Shown here piece by piece: positions 16,662 to 25,670 of a stretch of DNA of 41,967 bases. How positions within the stretch are numbered: position 1 is the stretch's first letter; each line of letters starts with the position of its first letter. The notes beneath the pieces are model-generated. The model had not been told where the DNA came from, did not search any database, and saw nothing but the letters and a program-made list of their open reading frames with translations. A program made the position numbers and the translations under genes. The DNA is from Halorubrum persicum (GTDB taxonomy: Archaea > Halobacteriota > Halobacteria > Halobacteriales > Haloferacaceae): assembly GCF_002727125.1 (NCBI RefSeq), contig NZ_NHOA01000004.1, forward strand, positions 1-41,967. Direction: 5' to 3'.

Positions 16662-18206
16662 ATGGACGACCGTATCGAGGACCTCCGCGAGCGTCGCGAG
16701 CGGGCGGCGCTCGGCGGCGGCGAGGACCGGATCGAATCCCAACACGAGAAGGGGAAGATGACCGCGCGCGAGCGCATCGACTACTTCCTCGACGACGGGA
16801 CGTTCCACGAGTTCGACCGGTTCCGCACCCACCGGAACCACAAGTTCGGCATGGAGGAACAGCAGATCCCGGGCGACGGCGTCGTCACGGGGTACGGGGA
16901 GGTGAACGGGCGGAAGACGTTCGTGTTCGCCCACGACTTCACCGTCTTCGGCGGCTCGCTCGGCGAGGTGTTCGCCGAGAAGGTGTGTAAGGTGATGGAT
17001 AAGGCGATGGACGTGGGCGCGCCCGTCGTCGGCCTCAACGACTCCGCGGGCGCCCGGATTCAGGAGGGCGTCGGGGCGCTCGGCGGCTTCGCGGAGATCT
17101 TCCGGCGCAACACGGAGGCGTCCGGCGTGATCCCGCAGATCTCGGCGATCATGGGGCCGTGCGCCGGCGGGGCGGTGTACTCCCCGGCGATCACGGACTT
17201 CACGTTCATGGTCAAGGACACCTCGCACATGTTCATCACCGGCCCGGACGTCATCGAGACCGTCACGGGCGAGGAGGTGAGCTTCGAGGAGCTCGGCGGC
17301 GCGGTCACCCACACGTCGACGTCCGGCGTCGCGCACTTCGCCGAGGAGAGCGAGGAGGAGGCGTTGGACAACATCGCGCGGCTGCTCTCCTACCTCCCCG
17401 CCAACAACGTGGAGGACCCGCCCCGCGTCGAGCCGTGGGACGACCCCGAGCGCGCCGACGAGTCGCTGGGCGACATCGTTCCGGACGCCCCGCGGAAGCC
17501 GTACGACATGAAAGACGTGATCGGCAGCGTCGTCGACGAGGGGTCCTTCTTCGAGGTGCAGGAGAACTTCGCGAAGAACGTCGTCGTCGGCTTCGCCCGG
17601 CTCGACGGTCACTCGGTCGGGGTCGTCGCCAACAACCCCCGCGTGAACGCCGGCACGCTCGACATCGAGTCGAGCCAGAAGGGGGCGCGCTTCGTCCGGT
17701 TCTGTGACGCGTTCAACATCCCCATCGTCACCTTCGAGGACGTGCCCGGGTTCATGCCCGGCACCGATCAGGAGCACAACGGGATCATCCGTCACGGCGC
17801 GAAGCTGCTGTACGCCTTCTCTGAGGCGACGGTCCCCCTCCTCACCGTCATCACCCGCAAGGCGTACGGCGGGGCCTACTGCGTGATGTCGTCGAAGCAC
17901 ATCGGCGGCGACGTGAACTACGCGTGGCCGACCGCGGAGATCGCCGTGATGGGGCCGAAAGGCGCCGTCAACGTCCTCTACCGCGAGGAGCTGGCCGAGG
18001 CCGACGACCCCGACGCGCGCAGACAGGAGCTCATCGACGAGTACCGCGAGGAGTTCGCGAACCCGTACACCGCCGCCGACCGCGGCTTCGTCGACGACGT
18101 GATCGAGCCCGCGGAGACGCGTGCGCGGCTGATCGACGACCTCCAGATGCTGAAGGGGAAGCGCTCCGAGGCGCCCGAGAAGAAACACGGCAACATCCCG
18201 ATCTGA
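16662..18206 (+). CDS. pccB: Propionyl-CoA/acetyl-CoA carboxylase, carboxyltransferase subunit (PccB)
   Basis: 514 residues from ATG 16662 ([10 protein letters not shown]); an in-frame GTG lies two codons upstream. It shows both carboxyltransferase halves. The N-half has the acyl-CoA-side [12 protein letters not shown] and [12 protein letters not shown] motifs; the C-half has [25 protein letters not shown] and [18 protein letters not shown]. It transfers CO2 from carboxybiotin to propionyl-CoA (or acetyl-CoA), feeding the methylmalonyl-CoA route. Its stop overlaps the start of the small subunit gene (TGATG), indicating coupled translation. The biotin carboxylase-carrier gene follows about 0.75 kb later on the same strand. 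Confidence 0.95.
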   Translation: MDDRIEDLRERRERAALGGGEDRIESQHEKGKMTARERIDYFLDDGTFHEFDRFRTHRNHKFGMEEQQIPGDGVVTGYGEVNGRKTFVFAHDFTVFGGSLGEVFAEKVCKVMDKAMDVGAPVVGLNDSAGARIQEGVGALGGFAEIFRRNTEASGVIPQISAIMGPCAGGAVYSPAITDFTFMVKDTSHMFITGPDVIETVTGEEVSFEELGGAVTHTSTSGVAHFAEESEEEALDNIARLLSYLPANNVEDPPRVEPWDDPERADESLGDIVPDAPRKPYDMKDVIGSVVDEGSFFEVQENFAKNVVVGFARLDGHSVGVVANNPRVNAGTLDIESSQKGARFVRFCDAFNIPIVTFEDVPGFMPGTDQEHNGIIRHGAKLLYAFSEATVPLLTVITRKAYGGAYCVMSSKHIGGDVNYAWPTAEIAVMGPKGAVNVLYREELAEADDPDARRQELIDEYREEFANPYTAADRGFVDDVIEPAETRARLIDDLQMLKGKRSEAPEKKHGNIPI

Positions 18207-18535
18207 TGGCGGCCGACGCATCAGACGCGGACGACCCGGCGTCCGGCGATTCCGCGACGCCCGGCGATCCCGGCGCCGTCCTCGACAGCCTGTCGATCCC
18301 GGACGACGCCGGCGACGCGGAGGCCGCCGCCATCGCCGCCGCGGTCGCGGCCCACCTCCGAGACGGCGAGCGCGCGGCGGCCGCGGCCGCCGCGGCGAAC
18401 GACGAGCCCGACTGGGAGGGCGAGCGCTGGTCGTTCGCCGGTCGCGTCGATCGGCTGCAGAGTCGGTCCGTCCGGGTGCCCGTCGACGCGCCGACCGATC
18501 CGTGGACCGCGGCCGGTCGCGCCGACCGGTTCTGA
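18206..18535 (+). CDS. pccX: Small carboxylase-associated subunit, PccX-like
   Basis: 109 residues. The ATG overlaps the pccB stop (TGATG). The N-terminal half is acidic and disordered-looking. An Ala-rich amphipathic helix follows ([20 protein letters not shown]), and the C-terminus ends in [20 protein letters not shown], a motif shared by the small protein next to carboxylase genes in haloarchaea. In Haloferax mediterranei the gene between pccB and pccA (pccX) is a third component of propionyl-CoA carboxylase. The same role is inferred here from order, size and tail. Confidence 0.82.
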   Translation: MAADASDADDPASGDSATPGDPGAVLDSLSIPDDAGDAEAAAIAAAVAAHLRDGERAAAAAAAANDEPDWEGERWSFAGRVDRLQSRSVRVPVDAPTDPWTAAGRADRF

Positions 18536-18563
18536 GTCGGGTCGCGCAGACGCTCCCGGCGGC

Positions 18564-18806
18564 TCAGGCCTCGCGCGATTCGTCGCCGTCGCCGTCGCCC
18601 GCGTTCTCGAGCGGGTCGTCGCGCCACTCATCCGCCGAGCCGCCGCCGAGGAGTCGGTTGAGCACGATCGGTACGACGCCCGCGAGGAACGCGAGGAGGC
18701 CGATCCGAACAAGCAGCGAGACATCGGTCAGAAGCGTCACGGCGAGGTACGCGCCCGCCGCGACCAACACCGACGGCAACACGTAGGGGTTTCCGGGCGA
18801 GAGCAT
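18564..18806 (-). CDS. Small membrane protein inside the carboxylase cluster
   Basis: 80 residues, antiparallel to its neighbours. It has two hydrophobic helices (about 8-28 and 31-51), then a polar acidic tail (GGGSADEWRDDPLENAGDGD). It lies between pccX and pccA, so transcription of the carboxylase genes would run through it in antisense unless pccA has its own promoter. I do not recognise the family; similar short membrane proteins are common in haloarchaea. The coding call rests on clean hydropathy and start context. Confidence 0.72.
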   Translation of the reverse strand: MLSPGNPYVLPSVLVAAGAYLAVTLLTDVSLLVRIGLLAFLAGVVPIVLNRLLGGGSADEWRDDPLENAGDGDGDESREA

Positions 18807-18946
18807 GTCCGAGTATGGTGGTCGGCAGGCTCTTAATCGTCTCGGGGAGTCGCAACGAGCGCCGACATGGTACGACGATCGTCGTCATCGGTCGTCGTCG
18901 CCGACCGATAGAATGAGGTGGGTTATGGTGGAAATGACGTGCAGGA

Positions 18947-20812
18947 ATGTTCGATAAGGTTCTGGTCGCGAACCGCGGGGAGATCGCGGTTCGGGTGATG
19001 CGCGCCTGTGCGGAGCTGGGTGTCGACACCGTCGCCGTGTACAGCGACGCGGACAAACACGGCGGCCACGTCCGGTACGCCGACGAAGCGTACAACGTGG
19101 GGCCCGCCCGCGCCGCCGATTCGTACCTCGACGGCGAGGCGGTCGTCGAGGCCGCGCGGGCGGCCGACGCCGACGCGATCCACCCCGGCTACGGCTTCCT
19201 CGCCGAGAACGCCGACTTCGCGGCCCGCGTCGAGGCCGCGGACGGGATCACCTGGATCGGCCCCGCCAGCGACGCGATGGAGCGGCTCGGGGAGAAGACC
19301 CACGCCCGCCGCGTGATGGACGACGCCGACGTGCCGATCGTCCCCGGGACGACGGAGCCGGTCACGGAGGTCGAGGCGGTGACCGAGTTCGGCGACGAGC
19401 ACGGGTACCCCGTCGCGATCAAGGCCGAAGGGGGGGGCGGCGGCCGCGGGATGAAGGTCGTCGAGAGCGCCGAAGAGGCCGAGGAGGCGCTCGAATCCGC
19501 CAAGCGCGAGGGTGAGGCGTACTTCTCGAACGACTCCGTCTACCTCGAACGCTACCTCCAGACTCCCCGCCACGTCGAGGTGCAGATCGTCGCCGACGCG
19601 GGCGACGGCGACGGGGAGACCGAGGTCGTCCACCTCGGCGAGCGCGACTGCTCGCTCCAGCGTCGGCACCAGAAGGTGATCGAGGAGGGGCCCTCCCCCG
19701 CGCTGTCCGACGAACTTCGCGAGAAGATCGGCGAGGCCGCCCGGCGCGGCGTCGCGGCCGCCGACTACACCAACGCCGGCACCGTCGAGTTCCTCGTCGA
19801 GGAGGACGTGGACCGCGACCCGTCGGAGCCGCTCGGCCCGGACACGCCCTTCTACTTCCTCGAGGTCAACACGCGGATTCAGGTCGAACACACCGTCACG
19901 GAGGAGCTGACGGGGATCGACATCGTGAAAGAGCAGCTCCGGGTCGCCTCGGGCGAGGGGCTCTCCGTCTCGCAGGACGAGGTCGAGCTGGAGGGCCACG
20001 CGATCGAGTTCCGGATCAACGCCGAGAACGCTGCGAAGGGGTTCCAGCCGGCCAACGAGGGGCGGCTCGACACGTACGATCCGCCGGGCGGGATCGGCGT
20101 CCGCGTCGACGACGCGCTCCGGCAGGACGACGAGCTGGTGACCGACTACGACTCGATGATCGCGAAGCTGATCGTGTGGGCCCCGGACCGCGAGGAGTGT
20201 CTCGCACGGTCGAAGCGCGCGCTCGCGGAGTACGATCTGGATGGCGTCGTCACCGTCGTCCCGTTCCACCGGCTCATGCTCGACGACGAGCGGTTCGTCG
20301 ACGGCACCCACACGACGAAGTACCTCGACGAGGAGCTCGACGAGGAGCAGGTCGCCGAGGCCCAGGAGAAGTGGGGAACCGAGTCGTCCGCGGGCGACGA
20401 GGGCGACGAGGAGGTGTCCGAGCGCGAGTTCACCGTCGAGGTGAACGGGAAGCGCTTCGAGGTCGAACTGGAGGAGCGCGGCGCGCCCGCGATCCCGGTT
20501 CCGGAGGGCGGGGCGGGCGGCGGCAGCGGCGGTCAGCGCCCGCCGCAGGCGACGAGCGACGACGGCGGTGACGACGGCGGCGTCGACGTGGCCGAGGGCG
20601 GCGAGGCGATCGAGGCGGAGATGCAGGGGACGATCCTCTCGGTCGACATCGACGAGGGCGACGAGGTCGCCGCCGGCGACGTGGTCTGCGTGCTCGAAGC
20701 GATGAAGATGGAGAACGACGTGGTCGCCGAGCGCGGCGGCACCGTCGTGAGCGTCCACGTCGGCGAGGGCGACAGCGTCGACATGGGCGACGTGCTGATC
20801 GTGCTGGAGTAG
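18947..20812 (+). CDS. pccA: Biotin carboxylase / biotin carboxyl carrier fusion (PccA/AccC type)
   Basis: 621 residues. The biotin carboxylase N-terminal domain starts [20 protein letters not shown]; the ATP-grasp region has the Gly-rich loop [10 protein letters not shown] and the motif [17 protein letters not shown] biotin-carboxylase C-domain runs to about 450. After a Gly/acidic linker (about 525-555) comes a biotinyl domain with EAMKMEND, biotinylated at K587. The protein carboxylates its own biotin with ATP and bicarbonate and hands it to PccB. A biotin ligase gene is not in the window. TATA-like GGTTATGG lies about 25 bp upstream of the ATG. Confidence 0.95.
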   Translation: MFDKVLVANRGEIAVRVMRACAELGVDTVAVYSDADKHGGHVRYADEAYNVGPARAADSYLDGEAVVEAARAADADAIHPGYGFLAENADFAARVEAADGITWIGPASDAMERLGEKTHARRVMDDADVPIVPGTTEPVTEVEAVTEFGDEHGYPVAIKAEGGGGGRGMKVVESAEEAEEALESAKREGEAYFSNDSVYLERYLQTPRHVEVQIVADAGDGDGETEVVHLGERDCSLQRRHQKVIEEGPSPALSDELREKIGEAARRGVAAADYTNAGTVEFLVEEDVDRDPSEPLGPDTPFYFLEVNTRIQVEHTVTEELTGIDIVKEQLRVASGEGLSVSQDEVELEGHAIEFRINAENAAKGFQPANEGRLDTYDPPGGIGVRVDDALRQDDELVTDYDSMIAKLIVWAPDREECLARSKRALAEYDLDGVVTVVPFHRLMLDDERFVDGTHTTKYLDEELDEEQVAEAQEKWGTESSAGDEGDEEVSEREFTVEVNGKRFEVELEERGAPAIPVPEGGAGGGSGGQRPPQATSDDGGDDGGVDVAEGGEAIEAEMQGTILSVDIDEGDEVAAGDVVCVLEAMKMENDVVAERGGTVVSVHVGEGDSVDMGDVLIVLE

Positions 20813-20816
20813 CGGG

Positions 20817-21659
20817 CTACCGACCGCGAAGCCCCAACAGCTCGCGCGTCTCCGCGGGCGTGGCCACGGGTCGCCCCACCGCTGTCGAAATCCGTGCCGC
20901 CCGCGCCACGAGCTGCTCGTTGGTCGCCAGTTCGCCCCGCTCGTAGTACCGGTTGTCCTCCAGCCCGACGCGGACGTGACCGCCGAGGAGGAGCGACTGC
21001 GTCGTCAACGGGAGCTGGTGGGGGCCGAACCCGATCACGGTGAACTCGACGCCGTCGGGGAGCGCCTCGACGCGGTTGATCAGGTTCCGCGGGTGCGGCG
21101 GCGACGTGGTGCCGCCGCCGAAGAGGAAGTTGAGGTACGGCGGGTCGTCGAGCTCGTCGAGGACCGCCAGCGACTCGTTGAGGTGGCCGTCGTTGAACAC
21201 CTCCAGTTCGGGTTTGATCCCGCGGTCCCGCATCTCGGCGTGCAGCGAGTCAACCAGCCCGCGGGTGTTCTCGGAGGTGAGCCGCTCGTAGCGGTTGAGC
21301 GGCCCCATGTCCAGCGACGCCATCTCGGGGGCCGGGTCGGTTCGCAGCGGTTCGTGGCGGAGGGCGTCGGGCGCGCCGGTCCCACCGGTTGAGTGCTGAA
21401 GGACGGCGTCGTCGGTCGCGTCACGGACCGCGTCGGCGACCGCCTGAAAGCGCTCGGTCGAGAAGGCGCGCTCGCCGTTGTCGCGGCGGGCGTGGAGGTG
21501 GAGCACGCTCGCGCCCGCCTCCTCGCAGGCGGTCGCGGCCGCCGCGATCTCCGCCGGGGTCTCCGGGAGACCGGGGTGAGCCTCCTTCCCGTGGACGCCG
21601 CCGGTGAGCGCCGCGGTGATGATCACCGGCTTCCCCTCGAGGTAGTCGTCGTAGGTCAT
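20817..21659 (-). CDS. BKACE family beta-keto acid cleavage enzyme (DUF849)
   Basis: 280 residues. The TIM-barrel BKACE family is recognised by LHLHARRDNG (H54, H56 metal ligands), the EVFNDGHL region, and GGHVRVGLEDN (227-236, with E234 and D235). Members condense a beta-keto acid with acetyl-CoA, releasing acetoacetate and a new acyl-CoA; 3-keto-5-aminohexanoate cleavage in lysine fermentation is the best-known case. The substrate cannot be read from sequence, although the nearby acyl-CoA carboxylase fits. Its ATG overlaps the preceding small 4-Cys gene by 4 bp, so the two form an operon converging on pccA. Confidence 0.9.
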   Translation of the reverse strand: MTYDDYLEGKPVIITAALTGGVHGKEAHPGLPETPAEIAAAATACEEAGASVLHLHARRDNGERAFSTERFQAVADAVRDATDDAVLQHSTGGTGAPDALRHEPLRTDPAPEMASLDMGPLNRYERLTSENTRGLVDSLHAEMRDRGIKPELEVFNDGHLNESLAVLDELDDPPYLNFLFGGGTTSPPHPRNLINRVEALPDGVEFTVIGFGPHQLPLTTQSLLLGGHVRVGLEDNRYYERGELATNEQLVARAARISTAVGRPVATPAETRELLGLRGR

Positions 21660-21901
21660 CGCTCGGCGTCGTCCCCCTCCGCGTCCGACGCCGCCGCCGA
21701 GTCCGGCTCCGGCTCGACGTAGAACTCGCAGTCAGTCTCCGGATCGAGGCCGTACCGCGCGTTACAGATGTCCGCGCGCATGGGCTGGACGAACGACTCC
21801 GTCACAGTACAGAACGCCCGGGGTTCGGCGAACTCCTCCCCGTCGAAGGAGGCCCCGTCGCCCGCCTCGCGGTACGTTAAGTGTGGACACTGCACAGCCA
21901 T
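21656..21901 (-). CDS. Small 4-Cys protein co-encoded with BKACE
   Basis: 81 residues with cysteines at 5, 31, 46 and 58 (VQCPHL, AFCTV, DICNA, DCEF), a spacing suited to a zinc or iron-sulfur site. The tail is acidic and low-complexity (PEPDSAAASDAEGDDAER). The stop codon overlaps the BKACE start, so the proteins are made from one message. I do not know the family; no function is proposed. Confidence 0.78.
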   Translation of the reverse strand: MAVQCPHLTYREAGDGASFDGEEFAEPRAFCTVTESFVQPMRADICNARYGLDPETDCEFYVEPEPDSAAASDAEGDDAER

Positions 21902-21997
21902 AGCGGACGGAGGCGGGCGAGCGGCTTGAAACCACGCGTCGAAACCGGTCCCCGTTCTGACCGACGACGTTTAACCGAACGCCCGAAAAGGGGCGGC

Positions 21998-22345
21998 ATG
22001 GAGCCCGTCGACGACTGGCGCTCGGCGATCGCGGAGGCCGGGGAGCTGACCGGCCCGATCGCCGCGGCCATCGTCGACGAGCACGGGGACCGCGGGAAGC
22101 GCGCCATCGAGGCGGTCGGTGAGGGGCGGGTGAAACGCTATCGAGATTTCACCGTCGTCGTCGGCCACGACGACGAGTACGTCGTCGAGGAGGGCGAGTG
22201 TAACTGCGCGGACGCGACCTACAACCTCGACGCGGAGAACCCCTCCGAGCGCTGCTGGCACGCGATCGCGGTCGACGTGGCGGACGCGGTCGGCGCGGTC
22301 GACCACCACGACATGTGGTATTCGGAGGTCCGGGAGTTCCTGTGA
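21998..22345 (+). CDS. Small SWIM zinc-finger protein
   Basis: 115 residues from MEPVDDWRSA. The SWIM motif is C68-x-C70 (ECNC), then C86-x-H88 (RCWH). The preceding strands (RYRDFTVVVGHDDEYVVEEG) form the usual SWIM beta hairpin. It is small enough to be an adaptor, like the SWIM partners of recombination factors, but no role can be assigned. TATA-like GTTTAACC at about 21969-21976 lies some 25-30 bp before the ATG. Divergent from the BKACE pair. Confidence 0.82.
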   Translation: MEPVDDWRSAIAEAGELTGPIAAAIVDEHGDRGKRAIEAVGEGRVKRYRDFTVVVGHDDEYVVEEGECNCADATYNLDAENPSERCWHAIAVDVADAVGAVDHHDMWYSEVREFL

Positions 22346-22414
22346 AGCGGCGGCGGAACCGGTGTCCTGACCGATTCATCCACTGTTCACCCGGATGAGA
22401 CCCCGACACGCCGG

Positions 22415-22438
22415 GTTTTCGACCGCTCAGTCGAAAAC
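22415..22438 (+). promoter_or_regulatory. Perfect 9-bp inverted repeat upstream of the TRAM gene
   Basis: GTTTTCGAC (22415-22423), spacer CGCTCA, GTCGAAAAC (22430-22438). The repeat ends 30 bp before the TRAM-gene ATG, where the TATA element would be expected. It could be an operator, or a terminator hairpin for the SWIM gene that ends at 22345. Confidence 0.5.
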
Positions 22439-22468
22439 GTTTCAATGGCGGCCGGTCTGCCCTACGGT

Positions 22469-22954
22469 ATGGCGGACTGTCCACTCGCCGACGACTGCCC
22501 CAGTTTCGACGAACGAATCGAGGGGATGGGGTGTCAACACTACGGCAACAAGGGCGGCGCGGAGTGGTGTAACCACTACGACATGCCCATCTACGAACTG
22601 AAACAGCAGCCGGTCCAGCCCGGCGAGGAGGTCGTCGTCGAGGTCGACGACATCCACGAGAGCGGCGCCGGCGTGGGGCGCACCGACGACGGGTTCATCG
22701 TGCTCGTCGACGGCCTGCTCCCCCCGGCCCGCGCCGAGGTTCGAATCCACCGGGTGAAGTCGAGCCACGCGACCGCGCAGGACGTGGTCGAGCGCCTCCC
22801 CGAGGATCCGGAGGAGGACGAGGCGGGCGAAGAGGACGGCGACGACATCGAAGGCGACGACGCCGACGAAGGCGACGGAGGGGATGGCGACCGGCGCCGC
22901 GACCGCCCCGACCGCGAGCGACTCGGCAGCCGGGAGAACTTCTGGGGCAAGTAG
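22469..22954 (+). CDS. TRAM domain protein with N-terminal Cys cluster
   Basis: 161 residues from MADCPLADDC. Four cysteines at 4, 10, 22 and 34 suggest a metal site. A TRAM beta-barrel follows at about 48-107 (QPGEEVVVEVDDIHESGAGV; FIVLVDGLLPPARAEVRIHRV). The C-terminal 50 residues are acidic, then Arg-rich, ending RENFWGK. TRAM domains bind RNA; stand-alone archaeal TRAM proteins act as RNA chaperones. The extra Cys cluster is shared with a haloarchaeal subgroup. An in-frame ATG eight codons upstream is possible. Confidence 0.85.
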   Translation: MADCPLADDCPSFDERIEGMGCQHYGNKGGAEWCNHYDMPIYELKQQPVQPGEEVVVEVDDIHESGAGVGRTDDGFIVLVDGLLPPARAEVRIHRVKSSHATAQDVVERLPEDPEEDEAGEEDGDDIEGDDADEGDGGDGDRRRDRPDRERLGSRENFWGK

Positions 22955-23090
22955 GCGCGTTCCGGGGACGGCCCCACCCCACGGACAGTCCGGACGTTAC
23001 CGATCCGCCGCCCTGCTTGGTTCGTTCCCCTCTCGTGCCGCGCCGTCGCCGAAACCGCCGTTTTTTGAGCGCGCGTCCCCTGACGCCGGT

Positions 23091-23582
23091 ATGGTCGCAG
23101 ACGACGGGGACCCCGATCCCGACCCCGACGAGATCGACGCCGCGGCGCTGTTGGAGCGCGCGGGGTTCGACGCGGACGAGAGCGTCCTCACTCGCCGACA
23201 GGCCGAGGTGCTGGCCCTCCGCGAGCGGGGGCTCCGTCAGTCCGACATCGCGGATCGGCTCGGCACGTCGCGCGCCAACGTCTCCAGCGTCGAGGCCAGC
23301 GCTCGCGACAACGTGGCGAGCGCTCGCGAGACGATCGCGTTCGCGGAGGCGCTCTCCGCCCCCGTCCGCGTCGAGATCGAGCCGGGGACCGACCTCTACG
23401 ACGCGCCGAAGCGCGTGTACGACGCCTGCGACGAGGCGGGCGTGAAGGTGAACCAGACCGCGCCGGACCTGATGAAGACGATCGGCGAGGGGGCGGGCGG
23501 CGCGGTCCGCGGGCGCGAGGTGCGCGACCGGCTGTTCGTCACCGTCGACACCGCGGGGACGATCCGCGTGCGGAAACCCTAG
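23091..23582 (+). CDS. Tfx family transcriptional regulator
   Basis: 163 residues. The helix-turn-helix lies at about 33-72 (LTRRQAEVLALRERGLRQSD, then IADRLGTSRANVSSVE), typical of Tfx proteins. A C-terminal effector-like domain contains PVRVEIEPGTDLYDAPKRVY. Tfx of Methanothermobacter binds near the molybdenum formylmethanofuran dehydrogenase operon promoter; haloarchaeal targets are unknown. TTTTTTGA at about 23061-23068 lies some 28 bp before the ATG and fits a leaderless promoter. Two molybdopterin enzymes lie further along the window, but no direct link is visible. Confidence 0.85.
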   Translation: MVADDGDPDPDPDEIDAAALLERAGFDADESVLTRRQAEVLALRERGLRQSDIADRLGTSRANVSSVEASARDNVASARETIAFAEALSAPVRVEIEPGTDLYDAPKRVYDACDEAGVKVNQTAPDLMKTIGEGAGGAVRGREVRDRLFVTVDTAGTIRVRKP

Positions 23583-23613
23583 GTCGACGCCGGAACCGGC
23601 TCCCCGCGGTCAC

Positions 23614-24639
23614 TCACTCCGCCAGCCGCTCGGCCACGCCCACGAGCGTCGCGCCCGCGGTCACGGTCGCCTCGCGGGCGATCGAGTAGACGATCCCGTC
23701 GCGGTCGGCCGCGGCTGTTTGGAGCGGCTCGAACGTCGCGGGGTCGTGGACGACGCCGAGCCGGTCGCCCGCCTCGATCTCGTCGCCGACCGAGAGGCCG
23801 CGCTCCGGGGTGAACAGCCCGGAGTCGGCGGCCTCGACGCGCCCGAGGTGGTTCCGCGCGACCGTGCCGTCCCACGGCGCCGGGTCGCCGGGCAGGATCC
23901 CCTCGTGTCGGAGCACGCCGATCACTCCCTCCACGCCGGCGTCGACCGCCTCGGGGACGATCTCGCGGCTGTGCGCGAGTTCGGGGGTGACCGTCGGAAT
24001 GCCTTCACGGGTGGCGGCGACGCGAAGCTTGCCCGCGAAGCCGCGCTCCGACCACTCCGCGTCCGCCTCGTCGCCGGCGGCCTCCGCGAGCAGGATGTCG
24101 GTGCCGAACGCCTCCGCGAGCTCCCGACAGGCTGCGTCGTCGCGCATGTACACCGCGTGGGTGAGCATCGCGGGCGACCCGGTGTGGAGGTCGACGATCG
24201 CGTCCGCCGCGCTCGCGAACCGCCACAGCCGCGCCGCCATCCGCTCGTGGAGGGTCCCGTCGGCGTCGCCGGGCCAACACCGATTCATGTTCGAGTGGAC
24301 CGCGTCGAGCGGCTCCGGAGTGGTGTACGAGACCCGGTCGAACGTGAGCGGGTCGGCGACGGGAACCGCCACGAGGGTGCCCGCGGGCGCCGCGTCGGGC
24401 GCGTCCCCGTCGCGTCCCGTCAGTCGCTCGTGGAGCCGGCGGAGGACCGCGGTTCCGTTCACCTCCCGACCGTGCTGGGCCGCCTGCGCGTAGACGACCG
24501 GGCCGCCGTCGGCGGGAACGTCGAGTTCGGGACCGTCCGGGCCGTCGACGAGGCGCCCTTCGCCGTAGGCGTGGACCGTCGTGCGGACCGGGACTCCCGA
24601 GGGCAGCCGCGCGAGGACGAGGTCGCGAGCGTCGTGCAT
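23614..24639 (-). CDS. Succinylglutamate desuccinylase / aspartoacylase family zinc hydrolase
   Basis: 341 residues. The zinc site is readable: QHGREVNG (H56, E59), DLHTG (H152 within 150-154) and the catalytic Glu E220 in TPELAH. The NRCWPGD stretch (119-125) matches the family's Arg/Asn substrate-binding motif. A C-terminal barrel domain (about 250-335) resembles the M14-family hydrolases that remove acyl groups from amino-acid derivatives. The exact substrate is unknown. The palindromic TATA box GGCTTATAAGCC (24661-24672) centres 27 bp before the ATG, a textbook leaderless promoter. Confidence 0.85.
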   Translation of the reverse strand: MHDARDLVLARLPSGVPVRTTVHAYGEGRLVDGPDGPELDVPADGGPVVYAQAAQHGREVNGTAVLRRLHERLTGRDGDAPDAAPAGTLVAVPVADPLTFDRVSYTTPEPLDAVHSNMNRCWPGDADGTLHERMAARLWRFASAADAIVDLHTGSPAMLTHAVYMRDDAACRELAEAFGTDILLAEAAGDEADAEWSERGFAGKLRVAATREGIPTVTPELAHSREIVPEAVDAGVEGVIGVLRHEGILPGDPAPWDGTVARNHLGRVEAADSGLFTPERGLSVGDEIEAGDRLGVVHDPATFEPLQTAAADRDGIVYSIAREATVTAGATLVGVAERLAE

Positions 24640-24660
24640 ACCGGAGCGTCGGTCCTGAGG

Positions 24661-24672
24661 GGCTTATAAGCC
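24661..24672 (-). promoter_or_regulatory. TATA box of the aspartoacylase-like gene
   Basis: GGCTTATAAGCC is a perfect 12-bp palindrome. Its centre lies 27 bp before the ATG at 24639, the spacing expected if the transcript begins at or next to the start codon. Confidence 0.55.
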
Positions 24673-24784
24673 GGCGGCGGAGTCGACCGCGGAGACCCCG
24701 GCTCGTGTCCGCACCCGCGAGTGAGGGCGACTCGATGCGTCGACCACGGACGCTAAGTCGGTGGGCCGCCGATCCCGATCCGAG

Positions 24785-25612
24785 ATGCGGGTCACCCTCC
24801 TCGGCACCGGCGATACGACCGGGACGCCGACGGTCGGCTGCGACTGCGACACCTGCGCCGCGGCGCGCGAGCGCGGGGTGTCGCGCTCGCGGTTCTCGGT
24901 CCACGTCGCGAACGAGCGCACCGGGGAGTCACTGCTCGTCGACTTCAGCCCCGACTTCAGGAGCCAGTTCCTGGACCGCGATGTCGCGCTGCCCGACGCC
25001 GGGCTCGTGACGCACATCCACTTCGACCACCTCGACGGGCTCGGCAACGTCTATCGGTTGGTCGACGGGCTGCCGGTCCACGCGCCGAGCGAGACCGATC
25101 CCGCCACCGACGAGAGCGTCGCGGAGACGATCCGCGCGAAGTACGACTACCTCGAGGACCGGATCGGCGTCCACGCCCGCGACCCGTTCGAACCCTTCGA
25201 GACGTGCGGGTTCGAGGTCCGGTTCGTCCCCGTCGACCACCCGCCGCTTCTGTGTTACGGCGTCGTCATCGAGGACCCCGAGACGGGCGGGACGCTCGCG
25301 CTCACGGGCGACACCAGCTACGACGTCCCGGAGCGGTCCAGAGAGGCGCTGTCCGACGCCGACCTCCTCCTCGCCGACGCCATCGTCCCCGCGTCGCTCT
25401 GCGAGCACCACCCGATCGGCGGGCGTCACGAGGACGCCGACGGCGTGCCGCGCACGTTCGGTACGAAGCACATGACCCGGGAGGGCGCGCTGGCGCTCGC
25501 CGACGAGCTGAACGCCGACCGCACCCGGCTCGTCCACCTCGCGCACTACTACCCGCCGGACGAGGCGTTCGCGGAGCCGCTCGCGGTCGACGGGGAAGTG
25601 TACGAGCTGTAG
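24785..25612 (+). CDS. PhnP-like metallo-beta-lactamase fold phosphodiesterase
   Basis: 275 residues from MRVTLLGTGD. The metal motif HxHxDH is H77-x-H79-x-D81-H82 (THIHFDHLDG). The N-terminal GCDCDTC (C19, C21, C24) is the extra zinc-binding cysteine set of PhnP-type phosphoribosyl cyclic phosphodiesterases. Later ligands lie in VPVDHPP, LTGDTSYD and LVHLAHYY. The likely activity is hydrolysis of cyclic or other phosphodiesters. No C-P lyase genes are visible here, so a phosphonate role is not supported. CTAAGTC about 30 bp upstream may be the promoter. Confidence 0.87.
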   Translation: MRVTLLGTGDTTGTPTVGCDCDTCAAARERGVSRSRFSVHVANERTGESLLVDFSPDFRSQFLDRDVALPDAGLVTHIHFDHLDGLGNVYRLVDGLPVHAPSETDPATDESVAETIRAKYDYLEDRIGVHARDPFEPFETCGFEVRFVPVDHPPLLCYGVVIEDPETGGTLALTGDTSYDVPERSREALSDADLLLADAIVPASLCEHHPIGGRHEDADGVPRTFGTKHMTREGALALADELNADRTRLVHLAHYYPPDEAFAEPLAVDGEVYEL

Positions 25613-25670
25613 CGCGGAGCGAGCGGCCCGTGACGACGCTTTTGTCTCGCTAGCACGTACCACGGTCGAG

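Noticed and set aside
16641..18221. 526-codon minus-strand open frame opposite pccB
   Set aside because: Exact antisense of a gene with conserved carboxyltransferase motifs; no recognisable domain of its own.
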